In this document: positions 1-9,341 of the stretch, in pieces
Numbering within the stretch: position 1 is the stretch's first letter
Layout of the letters: each line of letters begins with the position of its first letter
NCBI GenBank assembly: GCA_035457425.1
Contig: DATIBR010000073.1
Span: 1 to 43,176 of the forward strand
Direction: 5' to 3'
DNA: 43,176 nucleotides
Source: Terriglobales bacterium
GTDB taxonomy: Bacteria > Acidobacteriota > Terriglobia > Terriglobales > Acidobacteriaceae
Position numbers and translations under genes: made by a program
Notes under the pieces: generated by a model
Databases searched by the model: none
Told to the model about the DNA's origin: nothing
Seen by the model: the letters and a program-made list of their open reading frames with translations, nothing else

Positions 1-527
1 ACAACGTCGCCGCCGCCGAATGGGTTCTTCAGACTGGCCTCGTCGACCCGAAGAAGATCGTCATCATGGGCGGCAGCTACGGTGGCTACATGACCATGAT
101 GGGCGTGACCAAGCAGCCCGAACTCTGGGCCGCCGGTGTCGCCGTCGTGCCCTTCGTCAACTGGTTCACCGAGATCAAGAACGAAGACCCGCTGCTGCGC
201 GAGTACGACATCGCCACCATGGGGGACCCCGACGATCCAAAGAATCGGAAGCTCTTCGAGGATCGCTCACCCGCCTTCCACGTTGACCAGATCAAGGCGC
301 CGCTGCTCATGCTCGCCGGCGGACACGACCCGCGCTGCCCGGCTTCCGAGACCCGCCAGGTCGAGCAGGCCATCAAGAAACGCGGCGGCAAGGTCGAGGT
401 GAAGATCTACGAGAACGAGGGCCACGGCTTCTCGAAGGTCGAGAACCAGATCGACGCCTACACGCGCGTGGCGAATTTCCTGCGCCTGCACGTCCCGCCC
501 GCCGACTGTGGCTGCACGCTGCCGTAA
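1..527 (+). CDS. S9 family (prolyl oligopeptidase-type) peptidase, C-terminal part
   Basis: This is the end of a serine peptidase of the prolyl oligopeptidase / acylaminoacyl peptidase family (alpha/beta hydrolase fold). The 5' end lies outside the window; the reading frame starts at base 3. The nucleophile elbow GGSYGGYM has its Ser at 75-77. The likely acid is Asp 327-329 (GGHDPR) and the His is 423-425 (GHGFS), in the order and spacing of the family triad. About 174 codons are visible, which fits the C-terminal catalytic domain; the usual N-terminal beta-propeller would be upstream. It converges on hemD and is followed by hairpins. The substrate cannot be told from this part. Confidence 0.9.
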   Translation, partial: NVAAAEWVLQTGLVDPKKIVIMGGSYGGYMTMMGVTKQPELWAAGVAVVPFVNWFTEIKNEDPLLREYDIATMGDPDDPKNRKLFEDRSPAFHVDQIKAPLLMLAGGHDPRCPASETRQVEQAIKKRGGKVEVKIYENEGHGFSKVENQIDAYTRVANFLRLHVPPADCGCTLP

Positions 528-581
528 AGCACCAACGCAGTTGTGGCGAGGCCTAGCCCGCCCCGAGCAGGTCGAGGAGGC

Positions 582-655
582 CTCGAACGCGCAGCCCGAA
601 GGGCGGCATTTGTTCGAGCCCAGGCCGTTAGGCCTGGGGGCCGAGCGTTCTTTTT
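582..655 (+). terminator. Hairpin cluster, probable terminator of the S9 peptidase gene
   Basis: Between the two convergent genes lie three hairpins: CTCGAAC/GTTCGAG (582-588 with 612-618), a small GCCC-GAA-GGGC inside it, and a perfect 8-bp stem CCCAGGCC/GGCCTGGG (619-626 with 631-638, loop GTTA). A short T run (651-655) follows at some distance. A further stem, 664-669 with 674-679, holds the hemD stop codon in its loop. The T run is not directly next to the stem, so efficiency is uncertain. Confidence 0.5.
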
Positions 656-670
656 CGTTATGAGCCCGCT

Positions 671-1456
671 TTAGCGGGCGGCACTGACGATCGCCTTCAC
701 CAGCCCCGCCATCGTGTACTCCTTCGCTTCGATGGCGGGCTTCAGGCCGGCCTCGCGCAGCGTCCCCGACGTCACCGGCCCGATCGACGCGAGCTTGATC
801 CCCCGCAGCAGTTCCCTACGGCGCACCAGTGCCATGAAGTTCCTCACCGTCGAGGAGCTGGTAAACGTGATCACGTCCGGCAGGCGCTTCGCGCTTAGAG
901 CAGCTCGCAACCGTCGCTCGGAATCTCGCGGGATCACCGTCTCGTACGCCTCCACCACGTCCACCAGCGCTCCGGCGCGCCGCAGCTCCCGCGGGATCAC
1001 GTCGCGTGCCACTTTCGCGCGCACCAGCAGGACGCGCTTGCCCCGCACCTTGCCGCGCAGGGCCCGCACCACCGACTCGGCCACGTATTCCCGCGGCATC
1101 ACCGCGACCCGCAACCCGCGCTCCTCGAGCGCGCGCCCGGTCGCCGGGCCGATCGCCGCGATCTTCAGCCGGCGCAGCGCTGCCGGCTTGACTCGCAGCC
1201 TACGCGCCCGCGCGAACATCGCTTCCACGCCGTTCACGCTGGTGAGGATGAGCCACTCGTAGCGCTCGAGTTCCTGCAAAGCCTCGTCCAGCGGACGGTA
1301 GCTGCGGGGCCGCCGGATCTCGATGCAGGGGATGGTCTGGACGGTCGCGCCCTCGTTCCGCAGCAGTACTGCCAGGCTCCCTGCCTGCTTGCGGGCGCGC
1401 GTGGTCAGCACTCGCCGGCCGGCGAGCGGCTTTCGCGCTCTGGTTGCGCGGCTCAC
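671..1456 (-). CDS. hemD: Uroporphyrinogen-III synthase HemD
   Basis: The 261-aa protein should cyclise and invert ring D of hydroxymethylbilane to uroporphyrinogen III, in the cytoplasm. It has the two-lobed HemD pattern: N-terminal [17 protein letters not shown], then [13 protein letters not shown] near residue 75, and a C-terminal [13 protein letters not shown] segment near residue 200. HemD is poorly conserved, so the call leans on these patches plus position directly after hemC. The start is GTG at 1456, overlapping the hemC TGA as GTGA, so translation is probably coupled. It is the last gene of the heme operon. Length is normal. Confidence 0.93.
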   Translation of the reverse strand: MSRATRARKPLAGRRVLTTRARKQAGSLAVLLRNEGATVQTIPCIEIRRPRSYRPLDEALQELERYEWLILTSVNGVEAMFARARRLRVKPAALRRLKIAAIGPATGRALEERGLRVAVMPREYVAESVVRALRGKVRGKRVLLVRAKVARDVIPRELRRAGALVDVVEAYETVIPRDSERRLRAALSAKRLPDVITFTSSSTVRNFMALVRRRELLRGIKLASIGPVTSGTLREAGLKPAIEAKEYTMAGLVKAIVSAAR

Positions 1457-2388
1457 GGCTGCTGCGGCACCGCGACGCTTTTTCCGTACACCTGCTCCAG
1501 GATCTTCGCCGCGCCCCGCTTCAGCAGCGTCTCTCCGACGCTGCGCCCCAGCTTCTCCGGGTCCGGACCCGTCCCGCCTTCGCGCATCACATTCGTGCCT
1601 GCGGGATCCGCTACCACGGCGATCACGTTCACCTCACCATGCTCCACCCGAGCGTGCGCCCCGATCGGCACCTGGCAGCCGCCGCCCAGGCAGCGCAGCA
1701 CCGCGCGTTCGCAGTCTGTCGCGGCGCGGTCATCCGGCGAATCGAGGAATGCCAGCGCCTCGCTCATCTTGCTGTTCCCCAGCCGGATCTCGATCGCCAG
1801 CGCTCCTTGCCCCACCGCGGGACACATCTGGCTCGTCTCGAAGTATCCCTTGATGCGCTGCGTCAGCCCGAGCCGCTTCAGCCCCGCAGCGGCCAGGATG
1901 ATCGCGTCGTACTGCCCCTCTTCCAGCTTGCGCAGCCGCGTGTCCACGTTCCCGCGCAGCGGGTGGACATCCAGGTCGCCCCGCATCTGCTTGAGCTGCG
2001 CCTGCCGTCGCAAGCTGCTCGTCCCGACCTTCCCGCCCTGCGGCAACTCCGCTAGCGAGCCATACTTCACCGAGAGGAACGCGTCCCGCGCATCTTGCCG
2101 CTTCGTGATCGCGGCGACCTCGAACCCCGGCGGCAGCTCCGTGGGCAGGTCCTTCAGCGAATGCACTGCCAAGTCGACCTCGCCGGCCGCCAGCGCCTCC
2201 TCGATCTCCTTGGTGAACATCCCCTTGGTGCCGACTTGCGCCAGCGCGACGTCGGTGATCTTGTCGCCCGTGGTCTTGATGACCTGGATCTCGACCTCGT
2301 GCCCCTTCGCGCGCAGTTCCGCCGCGATGTGGTTCGCCTGCCAGAGCGCCAGTTGCGAGCCGCGCGAGCCGATGCGCATGCGGGCCAT
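1453..2388 (-). CDS. hemC: Hydroxymethylbilane synthase (porphobilinogen deaminase) HemC
   Basis: The 311-aa enzyme joins four porphobilinogens into hydroxymethylbilane. Visible motifs are [14 protein letters not shown] at residues 5-18, VHSLKDLP with catalytic Asp80, the substrate-binding Arg cluster [11 protein letters not shown] near 122, LRGNVDTRL near 144, and the cofactor-attachment loop [10 protein letters not shown] with Cys238, which carries the dipyrromethane. Length matches the family. ATG at 2388 overlaps the hemA stop as ATGA, and its own stop overlaps hemD, so the operon is strictly ordered hemA-hemC-hemD. Confidence 0.98.
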   Translation of the reverse strand: MARMRIGSRGSQLALWQANHIAAELRAKGHEVEIQVIKTTGDKITDVALAQVGTKGMFTKEIEEALAAGEVDLAVHSLKDLPTELPPGFEVAAITKRQDARDAFLSVKYGSLAELPQGGKVGTSSLRRQAQLKQMRGDLDVHPLRGNVDTRLRKLEEGQYDAIILAAAGLKRLGLTQRIKGYFETSQMCPAVGQGALAIEIRLGNSKMSEALAFLDSPDDRAATDCERAVLRCLGGGCQVPIGAHARVEHGEVNVIAVVADPAGTNVMREGGTGPDPEKLGRSVGETLLKRGAAKILEQVYGKSVAVPQQP

Positions 2389-3665
2389 CAGCGGCCCTCG
2401 CCTGCCTTTTTCTCGGATAGATTGAAGACCCGTCGGATCAGGTCGATCACGGTAGTCGCTTCCGGGTCCTTCGCGGCCGACTTCAGCGTGCTGATAGGCG
2501 CGTGCATGATCTTGTTCACGATGCCGCGTGTCATCGCCTCCACCGCTAGCTCCTGCTCCGGCGTCAGCTTGCCCAGCCGCCCGCGCACGCGGTCAATCTC
2601 CGCCTGCCGGATGGTCTCCAGTTGCTCTTGCAGTGAGACGATCGTCGGCACCACCGAGAGCGTCTGGAGCCGCGCCTCGAACTTCCGCACCTCTTCCTCG
2701 ACGATCTGCTCCGCCCGGTCCGCCTCGCGCTTCCGGTCCTCGACGTGCTCCCCCACCACCTGCTGCAGGTCGTCGATGTCGTAGACGAAGATGCCTTCCA
2801 GCTTCGCCATCTCCGCATCCACGTCGCGTGGTACCGCGATGTCGATGAAGAACATCGGGCGGTTCTTCCGGCGCTCCAGGAACAGCCTTCCGTGCTCCTT
2901 GCGGAAGATGGCGAACGGCGCACCCGTCGACGTGATTACGATGTCCGCTTTGTCGGCGGTCTCGTACAACTGTTCGAACAGGATGGCCTGGCCCTCGAAT
3001 TCCTTCGCCAGCTTCTCGGCACGCTCGAACGTGCGGTTCGCCACGAAGATGGTTCCCGCGCCGTGCGCGATCAGGTGCCGCGCCGCCAGCTCGCTCATCT
3101 TGCCCGCGCCCACCAGGTACACCGCCTTGCCCTGCAGCGAACCGAAGATCTTCTTCGCCAGCTCGACCGCCACCGACGCCACCGACACCGCCGAGCTCCC
3201 GACCGCCGTCTCGCTCCGCACTCGCTTCGCCACCGCGAACGACCGCGACACCAGCGCGTCGAGCTGCGAGCTCACCGCGCCGACCGCGCGCGCGGTGGCG
3301 TACGCTTCCTTCACCTGGCCCAGGATCTGCGGCTCACCCACTACCAGCGAATCCAGCGACGAGGTCACGCGGAACAGGTGCCGTACCGCTTCCTTCCCGT
3401 CTTTCTCGTACAGGCACCCGTTCAGCGCCGAGGCCTCGGCTCCGAACTGCGTCTTCAGGAATCCGCGCAGGTCGCTCGTGCCGTTCGTGCACCGCGCCAG
3501 CAACTCCACCCGGTTGCAGGTGGAGAGGATCATCGCCTCCTCCACGCCGGGATGCTTCGCCAGCTTCGCGGTCACCTCCGGCAGGCGCGATTCCGGGATG
3601 GCGAGCTTCTCCCTCACCTCGATGGGTGCACTCTTGTGGTTCACGCCGATGAGCCGGAAGTTCAT
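2388..3665 (-). CDS. hemA: Glutamyl-tRNA reductase HemA
   Basis: The 425-aa protein makes glutamate-1-semialdehyde from Glu-tRNA, the first committed step of C5-pathway heme synthesis. The N-terminal GVNHKSAP and STCNRVEL (nucleophile Cys50) are catalytic. [10 protein letters not shown] follows, then the NADPH-binding Rossmann segment [14 protein letters not shown], and a C-terminal helical dimerisation region. The open frame continues upstream, but the ATG at 3665 gives the canonical N-terminus [10 protein letters not shown] and overlaps the upstream stop as ATGA. The C5 pathway rules out an ALA synthase route for this operon. Confidence 0.98.
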   Translation of the reverse strand: MNFRLIGVNHKSAPIEVREKLAIPESRLPEVTAKLAKHPGVEEAMILSTCNRVELLARCTNGTSDLRGFLKTQFGAEASALNGCLYEKDGKEAVRHLFRVTSSLDSLVVGEPQILGQVKEAYATARAVGAVSSQLDALVSRSFAVAKRVRSETAVGSSAVSVASVAVELAKKIFGSLQGKAVYLVGAGKMSELAARHLIAHGAGTIFVANRTFERAEKLAKEFEGQAILFEQLYETADKADIVITSTGAPFAIFRKEHGRLFLERRKNRPMFFIDIAVPRDVDAEMAKLEGIFVYDIDDLQQVVGEHVEDRKREADRAEQIVEEEVRKFEARLQTLSVVPTIVSLQEQLETIRQAEIDRVRGRLGKLTPEQELAVEAMTRGIVNKIMHAPISTLKSAAKDPEATTVIDLIRRVFNLSEKKAGEGR

Positions 3666-4477
3666 TGCCCCACGAACCTGTGCACGCCGCTCACGTAATT
3701 CGCCGCCCACGCTGCCAGCGCCGCCACAAAGGCGAACGCCACCAGGTACGCTGCCTTTCTTCCGCGCCATCCGGAGCTCCAGCGCGTGTACAGCAGCACC
3801 ATGTAGACCGCCCACATCAGCACCGACAGCACGATCTTCGGGTCCAGGAAGAACCGCGGCCCGAAGGTCGCGCTTGCCACCACCGCGCCCGCGATCAGGC
3901 CGAACGTCATGAACGGGAAACCCAGCAGCAGCGAGCGATAGCCGATCTCGTCCAGCGTCTCGAGCGCCGGCAACCACCCCAACAGCCCGCCCGCACGCTT
4001 CGCCTTCAGGTTCCGCTCCTGCAACAGGTACAGCACGCTGGCGGCGAAGGCGAAGAACAGCGCCGCGTATCCGGCCAGGATCAACGCGATGTGCACGATG
4101 ATCCAGCTCGACCGCAGCAGCGCGTTCGTGAACTGCGGCGGCTCCTGCGCGATGTTCGCCGAAAACGTCAGAACGAACACCACCGGGAACACGAAGATCC
4201 CCGGCGACGTCACCCGGTACCGCACGTAGATCACGAAGAAGAACAGCATCACCAGGAAGGCGAGCAGCGATTCGGTCTGGTGGATCGTCACCGGCGCGAT
4301 GTGTCCCACCTGGATGGCGAACTCCGTGATGGCCACGAAGTGGAACGCCAGCCCCAGGCCTGCCAGGGGCATCAGGACCTTCCCCGCGCCCTCGCTGCGG
4401 CGGGTCAGCGCGCCCAGGGCGTACAGCATCCCCGCCCCGTAGAAGACCAGCGCGACCTTGAGCCACAGCATCGGCAT
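3662..4477 (-). CDS. HemX/CcsA-family integral membrane protein
   Basis: The 271-aa protein has about eight hydrophobic segments and belongs to the CcsA/HemX cytochrome-c-assembly family. Conserved patches are HQTESLLAF near residue 65 and LLRSSWIIVHIALILAGY near 121. Where CcsA has the tryptophan-rich WWD heme-binding motif, this protein has only a degenerate FFLDPKIVL, so it resembles HemX more than a true CcsA synthetase. Bacillus hemX sits in the hemA operon and limits HemA level; the same gene pairing here suggests a similar role, by inference. First gene of the heme operon, 4-base overlap with hemA. Confidence 0.85.
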   Translation of the reverse strand: MPMLWLKVALVFYGAGMLYALGALTRRSEGAGKVLMPLAGLGLAFHFVAITEFAIQVGHIAPVTIHQTESLLAFLVMLFFFVIYVRYRVTSPGIFVFPVVFVLTFSANIAQEPPQFTNALLRSSWIIVHIALILAGYAALFFAFAASVLYLLQERNLKAKRAGGLLGWLPALETLDEIGYRSLLLGFPFMTFGLIAGAVVASATFGPRFFLDPKIVLSVLMWAVYMVLLYTRWSSGWRGRKAAYLVAFAFVAALAAWAANYVSGVHRFVGQ

Positions 4478-4527
4478 TACTTGTTCGGCGTCTCCGAGCC
4501 TCTCCCGACCGCATCAATCGCGGTCGA

Positions 4528-4575
4528 GAGCCAGATTATAGGCCAGCCGGTTTCCCGCCTGTGACGTACGTCACA
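4528..4575 (-). promoter_or_regulatory. Heme operon promoter with CRP/FNR-type palindrome
   Basis: On the minus strand a perfect TATAAT (4540-4535) predicts a start of transcription near 4528. Upstream lies the perfect 16-bp palindrome TGTGACGTACGTCACA (4560-4575), which fits the TGTGA-N6-TCACA consensus of CRP-family regulators. Its centre is about 40 bases upstream of the predicted start, the position of class II activator sites. No good -35 hexamer is seen, as expected for an activated promoter. The leader to the ATG at 4477 is about 50 bases. Confidence 0.75.
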
Positions 4576-4615
4576 ATCGGCTGTTCGGCTGTAACTTGCT
4601 GAAAATACCCGCGAA

Positions 4616-4978
4616 TTAATCCACCCCGAGTTGCTCGAGCAGCGCCAGGATGGCGTCGCCGCTGATGGCCAGCCGCCGTCCCTGCTCGCGCATGTCGGGG
4701 ATCTCGTCGAAGCCCTGGAACAGCCGCATCTTGGCCGCAGCGTACTGCTCGGGCTCGGTCAATGCGCGGCCGTGCGCGTGCGCCCAGGCCTCGGCCGCGT
4801 CCTTCTGCAGGAAGACGCTCACCGAGAACATCACCGTGCGGTCGGCGGTCGCGTCGAAGATGAACTCAGTCGCCGGCGCTAAGGGGTCGCCGGCCATCGC
4901 CTCGCGCTTCCCGACGAAGTAGTACTGGTACACGTAGCCGGTCTGTCCGGTGTACGCCTTCATGCGGCGCGTGGTCAC
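4616..4978 (-). CDS. Conserved-looking protein of unknown function (120 aa)
   Basis: I do not recognise this family. The protein is 120 aa, soluble, with a Tyr-rich N-terminal strand region (TGQTGYVYQYYFVGKRE) and a C-terminal helical part ending ILALLEQLGVD. The GTG at 4978 overlaps the stop of the beta-lactamase-like gene as GTGA, the same coupling used throughout this operon, so I prefer it to the ATG at 4963. It is the last gene of the mutS-to-4616 run; the heme operon promoter follows immediately. The reading frame upstream is open but is only a shadow of the neighbouring gene. Confidence 0.75.
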   Translation of the reverse strand: MTTRRMKAYTGQTGYVYQYYFVGKREAMAGDPLAPATEFIFDATADRTVMFSVSVFLQKDAAEAWAHAHGRALTEPEQYAAAKMRLFQGFDEIPDMREQGRRLAISGDAILALLEQLGVD

Positions 4979-5931
4979 TTCGGCTGCTCCGTGCCGCTGT
5001 TCGCCGGCGAGACCACCCGCCCGTACGGCGACGTCTTGCCCAGCATCGAGAAGTGCCGCCACGCCGCCAGCGCCACCTCGCCTATCGCCGCCTCGGCCGC
5101 TCGCTCGTCGCGGTCGTAGGCCGTCATCACGCAGAAGACGAACGGCCGCCCCGGCGCGAAGATCACGCCCGACGAGTTCCGCACCGCCTCCAGCGACCCG
5201 GGTTTGGTCGCCGTCTTCGCGTCGTCCGGCAGCGCGCGCGCCGCGTAGTCGTCTTTGTGCGTCGCCAGCATCGCGAAGAACGCATCCGTGTGCGTCTTGT
5301 CGAGCAGCTTGCCGCGATAGATGGCGGCCAGCAGCGCCATCATCTCGCGCGGCGTGGCAACGTTCTCTCGCCCCTCGCTCGCGGCCTTCACATCCATCAT
5401 CTTGCGCCGCAGCGCCGTCTGCTTCAGGCCGAGCGAGCGCAGCATCGCGTTCACGTTCTCCATCCCGACGCGCTCGATCAGCACGTTGGTCGCCGCGTTG
5501 TCGCTCACCGCGATCATCATGGTCGCCAGGTCGCGGTTCGTTACCGTCGTCTTCCCCGGCGTCAGCCCAAGCATGATGTCGCTGTCCGCGACCAGGTCTT
5601 CCTTGCGGACGACATAGGTGTCGTCGAGCTTCGCGCCCTTCCCCGATTGGTCCTGTCGGTACAGCTCCGCCAGCACCGCGATCTTGATCGAGCTCGCCTG
5701 TGCGAACACGTCGTCCGGATGCATCAGGACGGCATCGCCGCTCGTCAGGTCCAGGATCGCGACGCCCATCACGCCATCGAGCGACTCCGCGATGCGCCGC
5801 ACCTCGCCCTCGAATCTCGCGCGCAGTGCATGCTGCTTCTCGGTGGTCGGCTTCTCCGGACAGCATCCGGGCTCCTGCGCCGTGAGTGCTCCGCCCAGCG
5901 CCAGCGCGCACAGCAACACCCGCAGCCTCAT
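4975..5931 (-). CDS. Class A beta-lactamase-fold serine hydrolase, exported
   Basis: The 318-aa protein has an N-terminal signal peptide (cleavage near ALTAQ) and the full class A active site: SSIK with Ser80 and Lys83, SDN at 143-145, a Glu186-x3-Asn190 pair in the omega-loop position, and KPG at 243-245 in place of KTG. It should act in the periplasm on beta-lactams or on related peptidoglycan peptides. CCPE at residues 23-26 is Cys-rich just after the likely cleavage site. ATG overlaps the secretin stop as ATGA. nagZ and anmK lie in the same gene run, so a link to cell-wall turnover is plausible. True resistance activity is not shown. Confidence 0.87.
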   Translation of the reverse strand: MRLRVLLCALALGGALTAQEPGCCPEKPTTEKQHALRARFEGEVRRIAESLDGVMGVAILDLTSGDAVLMHPDDVFAQASSIKIAVLAELYRQDQSGKGAKLDDTYVVRKEDLVADSDIMLGLTPGKTTVTNRDLATMMIAVSDNAATNVLIERVGMENVNAMLRSLGLKQTALRRKMMDVKAASEGRENVATPREMMALLAAIYRGKLLDKTHTDAFFAMLATHKDDYAARALPDDAKTATKPGSLEAVRNSSGVIFAPGRPFVFCVMTAYDRDERAAEAAIGEVALAAWRHFSMLGKTSPYGRVVSPANSGTEQPK

Positions 5932-7772
5932 TGTCCCCTCGGGTTGAGCCAGATCTCCGGCGGATTCGACTCCGGCCCCGGTGACAGGATGTGCGGCGTC
6001 ACCATCAGCATGATCTCCGTCTCCTGCACGTCCTTCCCCCGCGTGCTCGTCAGCAGCGCCAGCCCGGGGATCTGCGAGAGCCCGGGCAGCCCGCGCAGCG
6101 ACTTGGTCTCCGACGCCGCCACGTACCCCAGGATGATCGCGCTCTCCCCCGCCTTCAGCCGCACGCTTCCGTTGTACTCGCGATTCGTCAGCACCGGCAC
6201 GCTGTTGAACACCTGCCCGCCCAGCGCCTTGATCGACGTTTCCAGCTTCAGGCTCACGTCCTTGGACCCATGCACTTCCGGCGTCGCCTTCACCGTCAGT
6301 CCCAGGTCCTCGAACGTGAACGAGGGGAACGGCGCCTGGAACGACTGGTTCTGGATGACCTGTGAGATCGCCGGCGTATTGAAGATGGGCGCAAAGCTCG
6401 CGTTCAAGATGGGAAAACGCGAACCGACGCGGAACGTGGCCGCATTCCCGTCGGAGGCGCGCAGCGTCATGTGCTCGAGCGTCCGCACCTGCGACTCGCT
6501 GTGGCTGAAGTTCGCCGTGACCGGCGGGATGCTGATGCCGGTCAGCGAAAGTCCGCCGCCGAAGGTCGCGAACGGCTGCGAGAAGATTCCTGTCTGCTGC
6601 GACTGCAGCGCTGCCAGGAGCGCGGCCAGGTCGCCGCTGCCCGCCTGGTTGATGCCGCCCGACGCGATCAGCCGGTTGATTAGGTCCTGGATGTTCGGGT
6701 TCTGCTGCAGCACCAGCGCCGACGACGGGATGTTGAAGATGCGGAACTGCAGCGGCAGGTCCACGCCCAACTGCCGCAGCAGCCGGTGGTCGACCTCGTA
6801 CACCTTTACTTCCAGCATCACCTGCGGCTTGCGCTGCGCGGTGACCTCCACCAGCTTCGCGGCCGCGTCAAGCGCGCCCTTCGGTCCGCGCACCTGGATC
6901 AGCGAGTGCGCCGGGTGGATGGAGACGAACCGGATGTCGAACAGTCCGCGGAACACGCCCGCGATCTGGTTCATCTCCTCCGCGCTCGTCGCGCCGGAGA
7001 CGTAGTACGTGCGCACCGACATCCGCTCGTACTGCCGCCGGTTCTCCTGCGAATCGGCCGCCACCAGGATCTCGTCGGCCGCCAGCGGCACCCAGAACGC
7101 CTTCGACATCTGCATCGCGGTGGTCATCGCCTGTGCGAACGTGATGCCGTCGGCGTGGAACTTCACCGGCCGCAAGGCGAACGACTGGTCGAACCCCACC
7201 CGCACGCCGAAGCGGCGCCCGATCTCCTCCACCAGCGCGCGCGTGTCGCCGCGGAAGTGGATGTCCTGTGTCCCGCCGCGGGGCGCCAGCTCCGTCTCGC
7301 TCGACTCCTCCACCAGTCGCAGCGACGCCGCGATCCGCGGCGCGTCGTCCCCCAGGGCGTCGCGCAGTCGCTGCTGCGCGAATTCGTTCGCCGGATCCAG
7401 GTCCAGCGCCCCGCGGAACTCCGCCAGCGCCTCCACCTGCCGCTTGTCGGCGAGATAGAGGTTGCCGCGCTGCAGGTGCGCCATCACCAACCGCTGCCGC
7501 ACGATCTCGTGGGCGCTTGCGTATTCGACATTTGCCGGGGTCAGCCTTTGCGCCAGGGCGAAGGCGTCAAATGCCCTGTCCAGCTTGCCTTGTTGTTCGA
7601 ACTTCAAGCCTTGGTTGAAGACGTGCTTGGCCTCGCGGATGTCGTCGCTCGAAGGCGTGCAGCCCGTGACGCCCGCGAATTCCCCGGCCGCGCACACCGG
7701 CGCCGCCGGCGGGTCGGCCGCCCATCCGAAGACCGCGAGCAGCAGCACAGCGATGAGTAAGCGCAGCGCCAT
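5928..7772 (-). CDS. Secretin (type II/III secretion or type IV pilus family) with TPR N-terminus
   Basis: The 614-aa outer-membrane channel protein has a signal peptide (MALRLLIAVLLLAVFGWAA), a TPR-like segment at about residues 40-135, an N0/STN-like domain around 165-225, an N1-type ring domain around 240-315, and a C-terminal secretin domain with VPVLTNREYNG, LKAGESAIILGY and the end motif MLMVTPHIL. The open frame extends upstream, but ATG at 7772 gives the signal peptide and leaves a 23-base gap to the HAD gene. No inner-membrane, ATPase or pilin genes are adjacent, so it is an orphan here and its partner system must lie elsewhere. Confidence 0.9.
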   Translation of the reverse strand: MALRLLIAVLLLAVFGWAADPPAAPVCAAGEFAGVTGCTPSSDDIREAKHVFNQGLKFEQQGKLDRAFDAFALAQRLTPANVEYASAHEIVRQRLVMAHLQRGNLYLADKRQVEALAEFRGALDLDPANEFAQQRLRDALGDDAPRIAASLRLVEESSETELAPRGGTQDIHFRGDTRALVEEIGRRFGVRVGFDQSFALRPVKFHADGITFAQAMTTAMQMSKAFWVPLAADEILVAADSQENRRQYERMSVRTYYVSGATSAEEMNQIAGVFRGLFDIRFVSIHPAHSLIQVRGPKGALDAAAKLVEVTAQRKPQVMLEVKVYEVDHRLLRQLGVDLPLQFRIFNIPSSALVLQQNPNIQDLINRLIASGGINQAGSGDLAALLAALQSQQTGIFSQPFATFGGGLSLTGISIPPVTANFSHSESQVRTLEHMTLRASDGNAATFRVGSRFPILNASFAPIFNTPAISQVIQNQSFQAPFPSFTFEDLGLTVKATPEVHGSKDVSLKLETSIKALGGQVFNSVPVLTNREYNGSVRLKAGESAIILGYVAASETKSLRGLPGLSQIPGLALLTSTRGKDVQETEIMLMVTPHILSPGPESNPPEIWLNPRGQ

Positions 7773-7795
7773 GGAAGCTTCCGATTGTACTCGCC

Positions 7796-8494
7796 TCAGA
7801 CCGCAGCCAGCAGCTCCGCGCAGCAGTCGAAGCAGGCGTCCGGCCCGTGTTCGGCGAGCTGCGCCGCGGAGTAGACCCCGGTCGCGAGCGCGATGATAGG
7901 AGTATGCGTCGCTCGCGCCGCCCGGATGTCGGCCGGTGTATCGCCCACGATCACGATGTCCGCGTCGTCCCTGCCCAGCCGCCGCCGCGCCTCCGCGATC
8001 CCGGCGCGGAAGATGTCTTCCCGCTTCTCGTTGCGGTCGCTGAAGCTGCCGAAGGCGAAGAACGGACGCAGCCCGCCCGCCTCCAGCTTCAGCCATCCGA
8101 TGCGCTCCAGGTTCCCCGACGCCACACCCAGCAGCTTCCCACGACTCGCCAGCAGCGACAGCAGGTCGGCCACGCCGTCGCAGACCTGGGGCGCCAAGCC
8201 ACTCGCGTTCCGTTCGACCTCGGCACACATCACTTCCAGCGCCCGCGCGAGCTCGCCGGCGCCGTCGTCCGCGCGCCCCGCATGCGCGAGCACCGCGCGC
8301 AGGATCCCCGGGTCGGTGCTGCCGTGCACCGGGACTTCGTCGATGCGCGTCTCGATCTCAAACACCTCGCGCAGCGCGGCATGAAACGCGTCGTAATGCA
8401 CGCCGTCGCGGCTGTTGAGCAGCGTGCCGTCGATGTCGAAAAGGTAGGCGTCCGCCTCGATCCAACGGTCGGCGCCATTCGTGCGGGAACTCAC
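7796..8494 (-). CDS. HAD-superfamily phosphatase (phosphoglycolate phosphatase-like)
   Basis: The 232-aa protein has HAD motif I as DIDGT (nucleophile Asp20, acid/base Asp22), motif II in GVASGN near residue 115, a Lys in SDRNEKRED near 146, and motif IV as IVGDTPADIRAA near 178. A helical cap lies between motifs I and II (class C1), as in phosphoglycolate phosphatase and beta-phosphoglucomutase. The substrate cannot be told. GTG at 8494 overlaps the preceding gene's TGA (GTGA), so it is preferred over upstream in-frame starts that lie inside the neighbour. Confidence 0.88.
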   Translation of the reverse strand: MSSRTNGADRWIEADAYLFDIDGTLLNSRDGVHYDAFHAALREVFEIETRIDEVPVHGSTDPGILRAVLAHAGRADDGAGELARALEVMCAEVERNASGLAPQVCDGVADLLSLLASRGKLLGVASGNLERIGWLKLEAGGLRPFFAFGSFSDRNEKREDIFRAGIAEARRRLGRDDADIVIVGDTPADIRAARATHTPIIALATGVYSAAQLAEHGPDACFDCCAELLAAV

Positions 8495-9321
8495 TTCTTC
8501 TGGGATGCTCCGCCGGCCGGTTGCGGCTGGTCCTTCAGGATGATGTGCCGGATGCTCCTTGCCTTTCCGGTGTGCTCGTCGGCCTCGACCAGCACGGCGC
8601 ACAGCCACGGGTCGCCCGTTGCCGGCGAGAACTTGCCCGGCATGCTGGTGAGGAAGCGCTGCAGCACCTGCTCTTTCTCCACGCCGATCACGCTGTCGTA
8701 CGGCCCCGTCATCCCGACGTCGGTGCAGAACGCGGTCCCGCCCGGCAGCACGCGCTCGTCCGCCGTCGGCACGTGCGTGTGCGTCCCGACCACCGCGGTG
8801 ACCCGCCCGTCGAGGTACCAGCCCATGGCCATCTTCTCGGAGGTCACTTCGGCGTGCATGTCCACGAATACGATCTTGGCCTTCGCCTTCTGAAGCAGCG
8901 CGTCGACGGTGCGGAACGGGTCATCGTTGTCCACCATGAACACGCGCCCCTGCACGTTGATCACCGCGTACGGCACGCCCCCGCGCGTCTTCCCCTCGAA
9001 CATGCCCGTCCCCGGGCTCTTCTCCGGATAGTTCGCCGGACGCAGCAGCCGCCGCGCGTTGGGCGTGTCGCCGTTCGTCGACGCCAGGTAGTCGTAGATC
9101 TCCTTCTTATCCCAGATGTGGTTGCCGGTCGTGACCACGTCTACGCCCAGCTCGAAGAAGTCTTCCGCGATCTGCGGCGTGATGCCGAAGCCGGCGGCCG
9201 CGTTCTCGCCGTTCACGATCGTCAGGTCGACCGCGTGCTCGCGCACCAGCGCCGCCAGGTGCTTGTAGAGCAGGTCGCGGCCCGCCCGGCCGAACACGTC
9301 GCCGACGAAAAGGATGCGCAC
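8491..9321 (-). CDS. ymdB: YmdB-family metallophosphoesterase (2',3'-cyclic nucleotide phosphodiesterase type)
   Basis: The 276-aa cytoplasmic protein matches the YmdB/TIGR00282 family throughout: FVGDVFGRAG (metal Asp8), NGENAAAGFG (Glu39, Asn40), TGNHIWDKKE (Asn67, His68), DMHAE near 155 and GTHTHVPTAD near 180. Bacillus YmdB hydrolyses 2',3'-cAMP and affects biofilm and sporulation choices; the role here is not known. GTG at 9321 gives the canonical N-terminus and a 20-base gap from the lipoprotein gene. It has a somewhat longer C-terminal tail than the usual ~264 aa. Confidence 0.92.
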   Translation of the reverse strand: MRILFVGDVFGRAGRDLLYKHLAALVREHAVDLTIVNGENAAAGFGITPQIAEDFFELGVDVVTTGNHIWDKKEIYDYLASTNGDTPNARRLLRPANYPEKSPGTGMFEGKTRGGVPYAVINVQGRVFMVDNDDPFRTVDALLQKAKAKIVFVDMHAEVTSEKMAMGWYLDGRVTAVVGTHTHVPTADERVLPGGTAFCTDVGMTGPYDSVIGVEKEQVLQRFLTSMPGKFSPATGDPWLCAVLVEADEHTGKARSIRHIILKDQPQPAGGASQKK

Positions 9322-9341
9322 GTCTTGATGGTAGCAGAGCG

